A stretch of 16,635 nucleotides of DNA, from the NCBI GenBank assembly GCA_902490245.1, contig CABUDB010000007.1, positions 1 to 16,635 of the forward strand, read 5' to 3'. The DNA is from an uncultured Collinsella sp. (GTDB lineage Bacteria; Actinomycetota; Coriobacteriia; Coriobacteriales; Coriobacteriaceae). Every line of letters begins with the position of its first letter. The first letter of the stretch is position 1. Below, in pieces: positions 1 through 7,295 of the stretch. The translations under genes and the position numbers were made by a program. Under the pieces are notes generated by a model. The model searched no databases and was not told where the DNA came from. It saw only the letters and a program-made list of their open reading frames with translations.

Positions 1-134
1 AGCACACGACATTTTTTTGCAACAAAACCCCTTATAAATTGTTGGTAAAACTGCGGTCTCGTCGGCAGTTCCAGATTTTGCCGCATACTTCCGAAAATAG
101 GGGGTCAGATAAAGCTCCAGGCGTTGCTTTTCCC
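1..134. other. Non-coding stretch downstream of the hydrolase gene, with small inverted repeats
   Basis: No convincing gene is seen here. The stretch is more AT-rich than its surroundings. It contains AACTGC (49-54) pairing with GCAGTT (65-70), and AGGGG (99-103) pairing with CCCCT (132-136), which overlaps the hydrolase stop codon. On the minus strand the first hairpin is followed by only a short T run, so it could be a weak terminator for the hydrolase. It could also be part of an interspersed intergenic repeat. Confidence 0.35.
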
Positions 135-1100
135 CTAAAAATTCCTATCGAGGAAGTCGTCGACCGTGTTCCAGTAGAGCTCGGGGTCAACTTGCGCACT
201 CTTGGCGTGGGTGGCGCCATGGATGGTGAGCTTTTGCTTGACCTTGCTGGCGCACGCGTCGTAGTTTTGGTCGAGCATGCTGTACGGCACAAAGGTGTCT
301 TGGTCGCCATGGATAAAGAGCATGGGGACCGTCGCGTGTTTAAGCTGCTCCACGCTGCTTGCCTTATGGAAGTCATAGCCTGCGCGAACGTTGCACACCA
401 GGTTCGCCACATCGAGCAAGGGAAAGCTGGGCAGGCCGAACACGTTCTTGAGCTGCAGGGAAAACTCGTCCCAAACACTCGTATAACCACAGTCCTCGAT
501 AATGCATTTTACGTTTGCAGGCAAAGATTCCCCCGCGACGTTCATGGCCGTCGCCGCGCCCATCGATTCGCCAAAGACCAGGATGCGCGCCTCGGGGTCG
601 GCCTGAACGATTCGCCCGATCCATGCGACGACGTCGAGTCGCTCGGGCCAGCCCATGCCGATATAGTCGCCGCCGGAGCGCTCGTGGGCGCGGGCGGCGG
701 GTGCGAGTACGTTCATGCCGCGGGCGTGGAAGCGCTTGACGTATCGGGCCATACCGATGGGCTCGTCGGTGTATCCGTGCAGGCAGATAGCGTAATCGTG
801 CGTGCTCTCCGGGCCGGCAAAATACCAAGCGGCAAGCTCGGTCCCGTCATCTGCGGTGAGGCTGCTGCTCTCGCGATGCTCTTTGAACCACGCCCGCGCC
901 TCGGTATCCTCGGCATCCATCTGCTCGTCCTTTTTGGCGTCCTTGCCGTCCTGCATCATCTTCATGGTGTACGGCGCCTGGGGGTTCAGGGCAAAGTCAA
1001 ACAAAAAGTTGCCGGCAAATCCAAGCAACGTGACAACGAGCACCAGCGCAACAAAGCCGGCTATCTTGAGCTTTCGATGGGAACGTGCGTTTTGAGACAT
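135..1100 (-). CDS. Membrane-anchored alpha/beta hydrolase
   Basis: A 321-residue serine hydrolase of the alpha/beta fold, close to the Bem46/YqkD-type group. An N-terminal hydrophobic segment (about residues 12-33) after a basic start looks like an uncleaved signal anchor, placing the catalytic domain outside the membrane. The oxyanion-side motif is HGYTDE (108-113). The nucleophile elbow is GESMG with Ser179, the acid is probably Asp268 in HGDQD, and the catalytic histidine is probably His298 in HGATHA. The block DYIGMGWPERLDV (145-157) is typical of this group. All triad residues are present, so it should be an active esterase or related hydrolase; the substrate cannot be told from sequence. 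It stands alone and diverges from the PAQR gene. Palindromes just upstream of its ATG suggest repressor control. Confidence 0.9.
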   Translation of the reverse strand: MSQNARSHRKLKIAGFVALVLVVTLLGFAGNFLFDFALNPQAPYTMKMMQDGKDAKKDEQMDAEDTEARAWFKEHRESSSLTADDGTELAAWYFAGPESTHDYAICLHGYTDEPIGMARYVKRFHARGMNVLAPAARAHERSGGDYIGMGWPERLDVVAWIGRIVQADPEARILVFGESMGAATAMNVAGESLPANVKCIIEDCGYTSVWDEFSLQLKNVFGLPSFPLLDVANLVCNVRAGYDFHKASSVEQLKHATVPMLFIHGDQDTFVPYSMLDQNYDACASKVKQKLTIHGATHAKSAQVDPELYWNTVDDFLDRNF

Positions 1101-1119
1101 AAGAAGCTTTCCTATAAGA

Positions 1120-1180
1120 TGTTAATACATCAACATTTAATGCAAGCGCATTATGGACGTTCACCGTTGATGCGTCAACA
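1120..1180. promoter_or_regulatory. Twin 16-bp palindromes (candidate operators) between divergent genes
   Basis: Two palindromes, 1120-1135 (TGTTAATACATCAACA) and 1165-1180 (CGTTGATGCGTCAACA), agree at 12 of 16 positions (consensus YGTTRATRCRTCAACA). Their centres are 45 bp apart, about four helical turns. A third, unrelated perfect inverted repeat, TAATGC-AAGC-GCATTA, lies between them at 1138-1153. The left copy begins 20 bp upstream of the hydrolase ATG, over its likely promoter. The arrangement fits a dimeric repressor; no regulator gene is adjacent. Confidence 0.5.
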
Positions 1181-1221
1181 GGCAAAGAATGGGTAAACAA
1201 AGGGTCACGTATGGTGCAAAT

Positions 1222-1251
1222 TTCGCACGCACCCAGACGCTTTGATATAGT
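1222..1251 (+). promoter_or_regulatory. Candidate promoter of the hemolysin III gene
   Basis: A good -10 box, TATAGT, lies at 1246-1251. The -35 (TTCGCA, 1222-1227) is weak, at 18-bp spacing. It is placed 36 bp before the chosen start codon. Confidence 0.45.
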
Positions 1252-1287
1252 GTTGAGAACTCTTTTATGTTGGAGGATGTAACCGGC

Positions 1288-1971
1288 ATGTCCGATTCGA
1301 GCGACAGTTCCAAGCCGCGGCCCAAGACCGCGGCCATTCCGCACTACACGGTGGGCGAGGAGATCATGAACTCCGTCACCCATGGTGTCGGCTGCCTGCT
1401 GGGCATTGCGGGTCTGGTGCTCCTGATCGTATTCGCCGCCCTGCGCGGCGGAGGCCCGGCCCACATGGCCGCGGCAATTGTCTATGGCGTCAGCATTATC
1501 CTCGAATACCTAGCCTCCACGCTCTACCACGCGATTCAGCCCGCGCGCGCCAAGCGCGTGTTTCGCATCATCGACCACAGCTGCATCTACCTGCTCATAG
1601 CCGGCAGCTATACGCCGTTTTGCCTCATCACGCTCGCAAACGACGGCGGCGCTGTGCTGTTCTTTGCCGTATGGGCCATCGCCATTATCGGCATCGCCCT
1701 CGAGTGCTTTATGCGCGAGCGTCAACCGCACTGGGTAAGTGGCCTGGTCTATCTGCTGATGGGCTGGCTCGTCGTCTTTAAGCTGCCCGAGCTCGTGTCG
1801 CTGCTCAACCCCGTGGCGCTTGCCCTGCTCGCCGTCGGCGGCGTGTGCTACACCGTGGGCGTGCCGTTCTATATCGCCAAAAACGTGCGCTATCTGCACA
1901 GCGTGTTTCACCTGTGGGTGCTCGCCGGCAGCATCTTCCAGTTCATGGCGGTGATTCTCTTCGTAATCTAG
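1288..1971 (+). CDS. Hemolysin III / PAQR family integral membrane protein
   Basis: A 227-residue polytopic membrane protein with about seven hydrophobic segments. It carries the PAQR/hemolysin III hallmarks: the EE..NS.TH motif near the N-terminus (His32), STLYH (His81), IDHS.IYLLIAGSYTPF (Asp96, His97) and the C-terminal H-x3-H (His204, His208). These conserved His/Asp residues bind zinc in PAQR proteins, which resemble alkaline ceramidases. The bacterial members' function is uncertain despite the name. I place the start at 1288 because GGAGG at 1272-1276 serves it, with a longish 11-nt spacer. The ATG at 1267 has no ribosome site and would add seven residues. No partner gene is obvious; the next gene follows after 110 bp. 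Confidence 0.9.
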   Translation: MSDSSDSSKPRPKTAAIPHYTVGEEIMNSVTHGVGCLLGIAGLVLLIVFAALRGGGPAHMAAAIVYGVSIILEYLASTLYHAIQPARAKRVFRIIDHSCIYLLIAGSYTPFCLITLANDGGAVLFFAVWAIAIIGIALECFMRERQPHWVSGLVYLLMGWLVVFKLPELVSLLNPVALALLAVGGVCYTVGVPFYIAKNVRYLHSVFHLWVLAGSIFQFMAVILFVI

Positions 1972-2081
1972 CGACCACGCCTGCGCGCCCGCGTCCTAGT
2001 TTGGGCGTCGGTGCAATTGCCGTATCCGTCATCAACGTTTTACCCTGACGTCCCGAATCTTGGAGGTTCGAGAAACTCCCG

Positions 2082-3455
2082 ATGGACATAACCATCTCCC
2101 TTATCACCACGCTCGTCCTGACGCTTATCAACGGCTACTTCTCCATGTCCGAGATGGCTCTCACCACGGCCAAGCGCGCCGTGTTGGAGCACGATGCCGA
2201 GGAGGGCGATAAGCGCGCCGAGCGCGCCGTCCAGCTCGCCGCCGATTCCGACCAGCTGCTCGCCACCATCCAGGTCGCCATCACGCTCGTGGGCTTTGCC
2301 TCGTCCGCCGTCGCCTCGACGAGCCTGTCCGACCCGCTTGCCGCGTGGCTCACGAGCTTTGGCATCGCGCCGCTCTCCGCCATCGCGCGCGGCCTGGCGC
2401 CGGTCATCATCACCGTCGCGGTCGCCTTCGTGTCCATCGTGATTGGCGAGCTCGTCCCCAAGCGTATCGGCCTGGCCAATGCCGAAGGCGTGTCCAAGCA
2501 GGTCGTGGGCCCGCTTTCCGTGTTCCAAAAGATCGCCCATCCGCTCGTGTGGCTGACCGGTGCCTGCTCCGACGGCCTGGCTCGCATCCTGCGCATCAAG
2601 AGCGCCGACGACCGCCAGAACGTCTCGGAGGAAGAGATCAAGTACATGGTCTCGGAGCAAGACGACCTGCTCGACGAGGAAAAGCGCATGATCCACGAGA
2701 TCTTCGACCTGGGCGACACCGTTGCCCGCGAGGTCATGGTGCCGCGCGTGGACACCACCATGTGCGAGGACGACGAGACGGTCGCCGACGTGTTGTCCAC
2801 CATGCGCCAGACCGGCTTTAGTCGCATCCCCGTCTATCATGAGGATCCCGACAACGTCGCGGGCATCGCGCACATTAAGGACCTGATTCAGCCCGCGCTC
2901 GACGGCAAGGGTGACCAGCCCATCGCCAGCTATTTGCGCGATGCCACCTTTGTGCCCGATACCAAGGACATCCTGCCGCTGCTGTCCGAGATGCAGACCT
3001 CGCACGACCAGATCGTGGTCGTCGTGGACGAGTACGGCGGCACGGCCGGCATCATCACCATCGAAGATATCGTCGAGGAGATCGTCGGCGAGATCGAGGA
3101 CGAGTTCGACCCCGACAACAAGTACCTCACGCGCCTTTCGCGCCGCGAGTGGCTTGTCGATGGGCGTTTTTCGTGCGATGACGCGATTGAGCTTGGTTGG
3201 CCGCTCGAGGAAAGCGATGATTATGAGACCATCGCCGGCTGGATTTTGGAGCTTTGCGACTCGGTGCCCGACATCGGAGAGGTGTTTGAGGTCGCGGGGT
3301 ACAAGTTCAAGGTACAGTCGATGCGTGGCCAGCGCATCTCGCTCATTCGCGTGATCGCTCCGGCCGAAACCGATAAGAAGGATTCCGAGTCCTCGGCAGA
3401 GAAGCCGGCGGCGTCGGGTGCGGGCTCTGCGGACCCGCACGACGGCGACGAGTAG
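2082..3455 (+). CDS. CNNM/CorC-type hemolysin family protein (DUF21, CBS pair, CorC_HlyC)
   Basis: A 457-residue protein with the full CorC/TlyC-like architecture. The DUF21/CNNM membrane domain covers about 1-190 and includes the NGYFSMSEMAL segment and the IVIGELVPKR motif. Two CBS domains follow (about 205-335, with REVMVPR and DEYGGTAGIITIEDIVEEIVGEI). A C-terminal CorC_HlyC domain covers about 345-425, and then a low-complexity acidic tail. The family is linked to Mg2+/Co2+ efflux or Mg2+ homeostasis, and CBS pairs sense adenine nucleotides with Mg2+. Hemolysin is a historical name. The start is forced by the first membrane segment, although the only good ribosome site, GGAGG at 2062-2066, is unusually far away (15 nt). 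The gene downstream begins 24 bp after the stop and is probably cotranscribed. Confidence 0.93.
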   Translation: MDITISLITTLVLTLINGYFSMSEMALTTAKRAVLEHDAEEGDKRAERAVQLAADSDQLLATIQVAITLVGFASSAVASTSLSDPLAAWLTSFGIAPLSAIARGLAPVIITVAVAFVSIVIGELVPKRIGLANAEGVSKQVVGPLSVFQKIAHPLVWLTGACSDGLARILRIKSADDRQNVSEEEIKYMVSEQDDLLDEEKRMIHEIFDLGDTVAREVMVPRVDTTMCEDDETVADVLSTMRQTGFSRIPVYHEDPDNVAGIAHIKDLIQPALDGKGDQPIASYLRDATFVPDTKDILPLLSEMQTSHDQIVVVVDEYGGTAGIITIEDIVEEIVGEIEDEFDPDNKYLTRLSRREWLVDGRFSCDDAIELGWPLEESDDYETIAGWILELCDSVPDIGEVFEVAGYKFKVQSMRGQRISLIRVIAPAETDKKDSESSAEKPAASGAGSADPHDGDE

Positions 3456-3479
3456 GGCAAGGACGAGTAGGGGAGAGTT

Positions 3480-4313
3480 ATGGCAGGCCTGTTCAACATC
3501 CTTAAGGTCACCGTCAGCGAGGACAAGATTTGCGCGCACGTGCTGGTGAACCCCGGCATGCCGCTCATGACCTCGGAGGATATCGAGGCCACGGCGCGCG
3601 TGTACTACCTGGTGCCCGCGATTGCCAAGCATCTGTGCCTGGGCGATTCCGGCCGCGAGTTCCAGGACTGCATGGGCCAGACCGAGCTTTGCCACCTGCT
3701 AGAGCACGTGACGGTCGAGCTTATGAACGAGACCGGTCTTGCCGGCAGCATCTCGTGCGGTCGCACACGCGTGAGCGAGCATGACGAGCGCGTTTTTGAG
3801 GTTGAGCTTTCGTGTCCCGATGACGCGTTGGCCATTGGTGCGCTGTCGTCGGCGACCTTTATGATGGACTGGGCGTACCTGCACGCCGATCAGCCGGCCC
3901 CCGATGTGGAAGGCACGGTCGCGGGCCTGCGCAACCTGGTGCTGGGCATGCGTGCCGAGGCCGAGGGCAAGGACCCGCACGAGGCCGTTGCCGCTGCGAA
4001 CGGCGAGGACGTGGCCGAGGATGCGCCCGAGGGCGATGCTCCCGCCGACGCCGGCACTGAGCCCGTTGCCGAGGCGTCTGCTGAGCCCGAGACTGCGGAG
4101 CCCCAGGGCGTCCCGAGCTTTGACGACGAGCCGCAGATGCCAATCGATACCGAGGGTGCGACCGTCGAGAACCACGAGGCCTCCGCGGCCGTCTTTGGCG
4201 GTGCGGCAACGGCTCCGTCCGGCTCGGCGCACGAGGGCAACCTGCCGCTCGTCGATGGCGCCGGCGAGGATCCGGCCGCCACGGTGGCCATGCCGGCTAT
4301 GCCGCAGGAGTAG
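3480..4313 (+). CDS. Cyanophycin synthetase N-terminal-domain-like protein with acidic tail
   Basis: A 277-residue protein with no signal peptide or membrane segment. Residues about 1-135 resemble the N-terminal domain of cyanophycin synthetase CphA1. The best match is CHLLEHVTVELMNETGLAG (71-89) followed by CGRTR (93-97), against the CphA pattern H(I/V)(V/I)EHVALELQ..AGM...GFGRTR, recalled from memory. The H72-x-x-E75-H76 arrangement looks metal-binding. In CphA1 this domain is reported, as I recall, to carry a cryptic hydrolase site that makes primers. Here there is no ATP-grasp or Mur-ligase domain, so it cannot make cyanophycin. After residue 155 it is low-complexity and rich in Ala, Glu and Pro, probably disordered. 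The start has a clear GGGGAG ribosome site. It is probably cotranscribed with the CNNM gene. The biological role is unknown. Confidence 0.75.
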   Translation: MAGLFNILKVTVSEDKICAHVLVNPGMPLMTSEDIEATARVYYLVPAIAKHLCLGDSGREFQDCMGQTELCHLLEHVTVELMNETGLAGSISCGRTRVSEHDERVFEVELSCPDDALAIGALSSATFMMDWAYLHADQPAPDVEGTVAGLRNLVLGMRAEAEGKDPHEAVAAANGEDVAEDAPEGDAPADAGTEPVAEASAEPETAEPQGVPSFDDEPQMPIDTEGATVENHEASAAVFGGAATAPSGSAHEGNLPLVDGAGEDPAATVAMPAMPQE

Positions 4314-4320
4314 GCTCACT

Positions 4321-4368
4321 CGCTTATCACCATCATGTACCTGCGCTTTTACCGTACGCAGATGAGCG
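4321..4368. other. Nested inverted repeat after the CphA-N-like gene
   Basis: CGCTTATC (4321-4328) pairs with GATGAGCG (4361-4368) with one G-U pair. Inside it, CTGCG (4341-4345) pairs with CGCAG (4357-4361). There is no T run, so it is not a classical terminator. It may still mark the end of the upstream transcript. Confidence 0.3.
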
Positions 4369-4392
4369 CGACGGCAAGTGTTGCGCTGCGGG

Positions 4393-4442
4393 TATAATGG
4401 ACAGCATTCAAACGGTGGGCATCGAGGTGCCCGCAGGAGAGG
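4393..4442 (+). promoter_or_regulatory. Consensus -10 box, leader hairpin and ribosome site of the YtxH gene
   Basis: A perfect TATAAT lies at 4393-4398, with no clear -35 box. It is followed by a small hairpin in the leader, GGGCA (4417-4421) with TGCCC (4428-4432). The ribosome site AGGAGAGG (4435-4442) comes right after it. The hairpin is close enough to affect ribosome access. Confidence 0.55.
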
Positions 4443-4449
4443 AATGATC

Positions 4450-4839
4450 ATGGGAAAGACTTTCAGCTTTGTCTCCGGTGCGCTCTTTGGTGCTGCCGCC
4501 GGCGCTATCATCGGCGTTGCTCTGGCCCCGCGCTCGGGTGCCGAGACCCGTGCCATGGCCGCCGATATCGCCAACGATGCCTGGGACAACATGCGTGACA
4601 CCTACGAGCATAGTGCCGAGGAGGCACGTGCCGCGGTCAACGACTTTGGTCCGATGGTTGACGCCAAGACCGATGACCTGCGCGCCAAGGTCGACCTGGC
4701 CCGCGAGCGCATGGACCAGCTTCGCGAGCAGCTCAACGACGCTATCTCGGGCGGCAACGTGACGCCCGCTGCCGACGTCGTGGTCGAGAACGTCGCCGAG
4801 GCCGACACCGAGGCCACGGAGCCCTCGACCGAGGCATAA
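4450..4839 (+). CDS. YtxH domain-containing protein
   Basis: A 129-residue protein with the YtxH signature: a glycine/alanine-rich hydrophobic segment (about residues 6-26) ending in APRSGAETR. An amphipathic, charged helical region (about 35-100) follows, then an acidic tail. Such proteins are usually membrane-associated and often turn up in stress or envelope contexts, with no defined biochemical activity. Two in-frame ATGs exist at 4444 and 4450. I prefer 4450 because AGGAGAGG ends 7 nt before it, whereas it is only 1 nt from the first. The stop overlaps the start of the PRC-barrel gene (TAATG), so the two are translationally coupled. Confidence 0.85.
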   Translation: MGKTFSFVSGALFGAAAGAIIGVALAPRSGAETRAMAADIANDAWDNMRDTYEHSAEEARAAVNDFGPMVDAKTDDLRAKVDLARERMDQLREQLNDAISGGNVTPAADVVVENVAEADTEATEPSTEA

Positions 4840-5594
4840 TGCGCGCAGGGGATTTTGTCGGCGTCAAGGTTTATCGTAAGCCTGCCGAAGACAAGCGCAC
4901 GAAAAAGGACGGCACGCCGCGCAGCCCTAAAAAGCTCGGCAAGATTCACTTTCCCGTCTTTACCCCGGGCGGCACGCGCGTGGTGGGCTTTATGGTCCGC
5001 CAGTCCGATATCGCGGGCATGATCGAGCGCCCCGACCGCTTTGTGGCGCTCGATGCCATCGGCGTCTATGAGGGCGCTGTCGCGGTCGACGACGTCAAGG
5101 GCACCTACGATGCCGCCGCGGCCAAGCGCCTCGATATCAACCTGGACGATTGCATCATCTGGGTCGGCATGGACGTGCGCACGGAATCGGGCGATGTCGT
5201 GGGCTACTGCTCGGACGTTGAGTTCAAGCCGCGCTCGGGTATTGTGCAGACGTTCTACGTGACCGCCGGTGCCGCTTCGAGCGTGCTGGTGGGCGACACG
5301 CAGGTGCCGCCGACGATGCTGCGCGGCTACGAGAACGGCGCGATGATTGTCTCGGACGAGGTCAAGGCGCTCGGGTATTCGGGCGGCGCGGCCGCCAAGG
5401 CTGCCGAGGCCAGTGTCGTGGTGGGCGATAAGGTCAAGAAGGGCGCCAAGGTGCTCGATGACAAGGGATCGGTCGCCGTGGACAAAGGCAGCCGCGCACT
5501 GGGCAAGCAGCTCGGCAAGACGCGCGGTATGTTCAAGGCCTTTAAGGACGAATATCAAAAGGCGAGCGGGGGCTCGTCAAAAGCTAGCAAATAG
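4839..5594 (+). CDS. PRC-barrel domain-containing protein
   Basis: A 251-residue protein that appears to carry two PRC-barrel-like units. One lies at about 1-90 (with LGKIHFPVFTPGGTRVVGF). The second, at about 100-175, includes DVRTESGDVVGYCSDVEF. PRC barrels are small beta-barrel domains found in RNA-processing factors, photosynthetic reaction centre H subunits and cell-division or sporulation proteins. They usually mediate protein contacts. The C-terminus (about 180-251) is Lys/Ala/Gly-rich and probably flexible. There is no signal peptide. The ATG overlaps the YtxH stop codon, so expression is coupled; a short GAGG inside the end of the upstream gene may act as ribosome site. A strong hairpin closes the transcript. 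The function is unknown. Confidence 0.75.
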   Translation: MRAGDFVGVKVYRKPAEDKRTKKDGTPRSPKKLGKIHFPVFTPGGTRVVGFMVRQSDIAGMIERPDRFVALDAIGVYEGAVAVDDVKGTYDAAAAKRLDINLDDCIIWVGMDVRTESGDVVGYCSDVEFKPRSGIVQTFYVTAGAASSVLVGDTQVPPTMLRGYENGAMIVSDEVKALGYSGGAAAKAAEASVVVGDKVKKGAKVLDDKGSVAVDKGSRALGKQLGKTRGMFKAFKDEYQKASGGSSKASK

Positions 5595-5615
5595 CGACGT
5601 ACCATATGATGGGAG

Positions 5616-5652
5616 GCGAGCCGGAGACATGTTGCTCCGGCTCGCTGTGTTT
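5616..5652 (+). terminator. Hairpin terminator after the PRC-barrel gene
   Basis: A perfect 11-bp stem, GCGAGCCGGAG (5616-5626) with CTCCGGCTCGC (5635-5645), has an 8-nt loop. It is followed by the T-rich stretch TGTGTTTA. The T run is imperfect, but position and strength fit termination between two transcription units. Confidence 0.7.
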
Positions 5653-5666
5653 ATGGGGGAGGGCAC

Positions 5667-7073
5667 ATGCGCCAAAACGGATCTAACTTAAACGGGCGCT
5701 CGGGTGCGCGTCCGACGGCGCGCCGCGACCTGGGGCAGCTGCCCAGCGGTCAGCGTCGACGTCGCCGTAAGCCCGGCGCGATGTACCTCAACCATAGCCG
5801 CGGGTTTAGCGACCGCAGCGCGCGCATCGGCAACGGGCGCTCGCCGCGCCGACCGTCCCGTCTGCCCTATGCGCTCATCGCCGTGGGTTGCGCACTCGTT
5901 TTGTTTATCGCTGCCGTCGTGGGCTACGTCAACCGCAGCGTGGACGTGGAGCTCAACGGGCAAAAGACCGCGGTGCGCGTGGGCTCTACGTTGCAGAATC
6001 TTATCGACGACCAAAGCCTGACCGAAACGTACGACGCCGGCGATTTGCTGGCCGTCGACGACAGCGTGCTCAAGCGCCATGGCGGCGAAAAGCTGTCGGT
6101 GAAGGTCGACGGCAAGCGCGTGAAGCAGGGCAAATGGGATAGCCGTGAACTTGAGGGCGGCGAGAAGGTGACGGTCAAGGACGGCCGCAACGCGTATGAA
6201 AAGCACGAGGTCCAGGCCACGACTATCGAGCCAAAGCTCAAGGTCGAGGGCACGGGTGCCATTGAGTATGTCAAAACCTGGGGCGTTCAGGGCCGCTCCG
6301 AGGTATGGGTCGGCGAGCAGTCGGGCAAGACGCAGGACCGCGGCGAGGCCGTGCCCGCCACCGACTGCGTAGTCGAGTGCGCAAGCGTAGCGCCCAAGGG
6401 CAACGAAAAGTACGTGGCCCTGACATTTGACGAGGGTCCGAGCGGCGCGACCAAGCAGATCTTGCAGGTGCTCAAGGAAAAGGGCGTCACGGCGACGTTC
6501 TTCCTTTCGGGCGATGCGGCCGAGGCCTCGCCTGCCACGGCCAAAGCGATTGTCGATTCCGGGTGCGAGATCGGCTCCAACAGCTACAGCGATGATTCGC
6601 TCAAGGGCGAGGATCGCGAGACGGTGCGCAAGCAGATCACGAAGGGCACCGAGGCGATTAAGTCGGCGACCGGCGTCGAGACGATGTTGCTGCGTGCCCC
6701 CTACGCCGCGTTTGACGAGCAAAACTGGATCGATTCGATGGATTTGGTGTCCGCGGTGGTCTCGTGGAATATCGATTCGGGCGACTGGCTGCTCAACGGT
6801 GCCGACGAGCAGGTTACGACGGTGCTGGATTCGGTGACGCCAGGCAATATCGTGCTGCTCACCGATAGAGACGAATGCGCCGAGCAGACGCTCGAGGCGC
6901 TGCCGCAGATCATCGACGGCCTTGTCGCCGACGGCTACAAAATCGTGACGCTGAGCGATCTGGTCAAGACGGACACGGCGTTGAGCAAAAAGCTCACCTC
7001 GCTCACCAAGGTTTCCATGCCCAAAAACGCCGTGTTCCCTCAACTCCCCGAGGACGACGACACCACAGAGTAG
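5667..7073 (+). CDS. Membrane-anchored NodB-type polysaccharide deacetylase with degenerate active site
   Basis: A 468-residue protein. It has a basic, disordered N-terminus (1-65), one transmembrane segment (about 68-88), a DUF348/G5-like extracellular stretch (about 91-180) and a C-terminal NodB domain (about 248-435). The NodB fold is clear: ALTFDEGP (251-258), KGVTATFFLSG (272-282), RAPYA (343-347) and DSGDW (370-374). Key residues differ from the family. The TFDDGP metal Asp is Glu256. The HxxxH motif has become Asn305 and Asp309. The LLH histidine is Thr399. Asp255, the presumed base, and Arg343 remain. Members normally deacetylate peptidoglycan or other GlcNAc polymers; this one may bind metal differently, act on another substrate, or be a binding-only pseudoenzyme. 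The start has a strong GGGGGAGGG site. The stop codon is the first triplet of an inverted repeat. Confidence 0.88.
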   Translation: MRQNGSNLNGRSGARPTARRDLGQLPSGQRRRRRKPGAMYLNHSRGFSDRSARIGNGRSPRRPSRLPYALIAVGCALVLFIAAVVGYVNRSVDVELNGQKTAVRVGSTLQNLIDDQSLTETYDAGDLLAVDDSVLKRHGGEKLSVKVDGKRVKQGKWDSRELEGGEKVTVKDGRNAYEKHEVQATTIEPKLKVEGTGAIEYVKTWGVQGRSEVWVGEQSGKTQDRGEAVPATDCVVECASVAPKGNEKYVALTFDEGPSGATKQILQVLKEKGVTATFFLSGDAAEASPATAKAIVDSGCEIGSNSYSDDSLKGEDRETVRKQITKGTEAIKSATGVETMLLRAPYAAFDEQNWIDSMDLVSAVVSWNIDSGDWLLNGADEQVTTVLDSVTPGNIVLLTDRDECAEQTLEALPQIIDGLVADGYKIVTLSDLVKTDTALSKKLTSLTKVSMPKNAVFPQLPEDDDTTE

Positions 7074-7206
7074 TCATTGGGGGCTGTCCTCAAAGGCCGG
7101 CACTTGGGGACGTTCCTTTTTTGCCGGCAGTTTGGGACAGTCCTTTTCTGTCGCTCGCAAAGAGTGTCCCCGACGACTAGTCGTTTAAGAACGTCCCCAA
7201 TGACTA
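7071..7206. repeat. Cluster of five short repeat units (GGGGACGTTCC family)
   Basis: Five related units share the core TTGGGGACGTTCCTTTT. Three are on the plus strand, at about 7071-7094, 7096-7122 and 7123-7150. Two are on the minus strand, at about 7158-7180 and 7183-7206. The outer ends form a perfect 12-bp inverted repeat: TAGTCATTGGGG (7071-7082) and CCCCAATGACTA (7195-7206). Units 2 and 3 also begin with GCCGGCA. A further copy is at 11066-11097. The left end includes the stop codon of the deacetylase gene. The cluster may fold in RNA and help end the upstream transcript. Confidence 0.75.
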
Positions 7207-7283
7207 TGTCACGGATACGTCAGCGTTTGGTATGCCTGCAATGTGCAGCGCATAAATTCGGTGCCGCAGCGCGATGCTGATGC

Positions 7284-7289
7284 TATAGT
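7284..7289 (+). promoter_or_regulatory. Candidate -10 box of the MgtE-like/NRAMP operon
   Basis: TATAGT at 7284-7289 would start transcription near 7296, just before the structured leader. No good -35 box is visible at 16-18 bp spacing, so recognition may depend on an activator or the call may be wrong. Confidence 0.4.
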
Positions 7290-7295
7290 TACTGC

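Noticed and set aside
39..1196. 385-codon plus-strand frame covering the hydrolase gene
   Set aside because: The minus-strand hydrolase has an intact catalytic triad. The plus-strand frame is antisense and begins in non-coding repeat-like DNA.
1972..2081. Terminator or promoter between the hemolysin III and CNNM genes
   Set aside because: A short GCGCCC/GGGCGT inverted repeat is present but without a T run, and no convincing -35/-10 pair was found.
2040..3695. Long minus-strand open frame opposite the CNNM gene
   Set aside because: It is the antisense of a gene with clear domains in a high-GC3 genome, where stop codons are rare in the shadow frames. The translation is His/Arg-rich and matches nothing I recognise.
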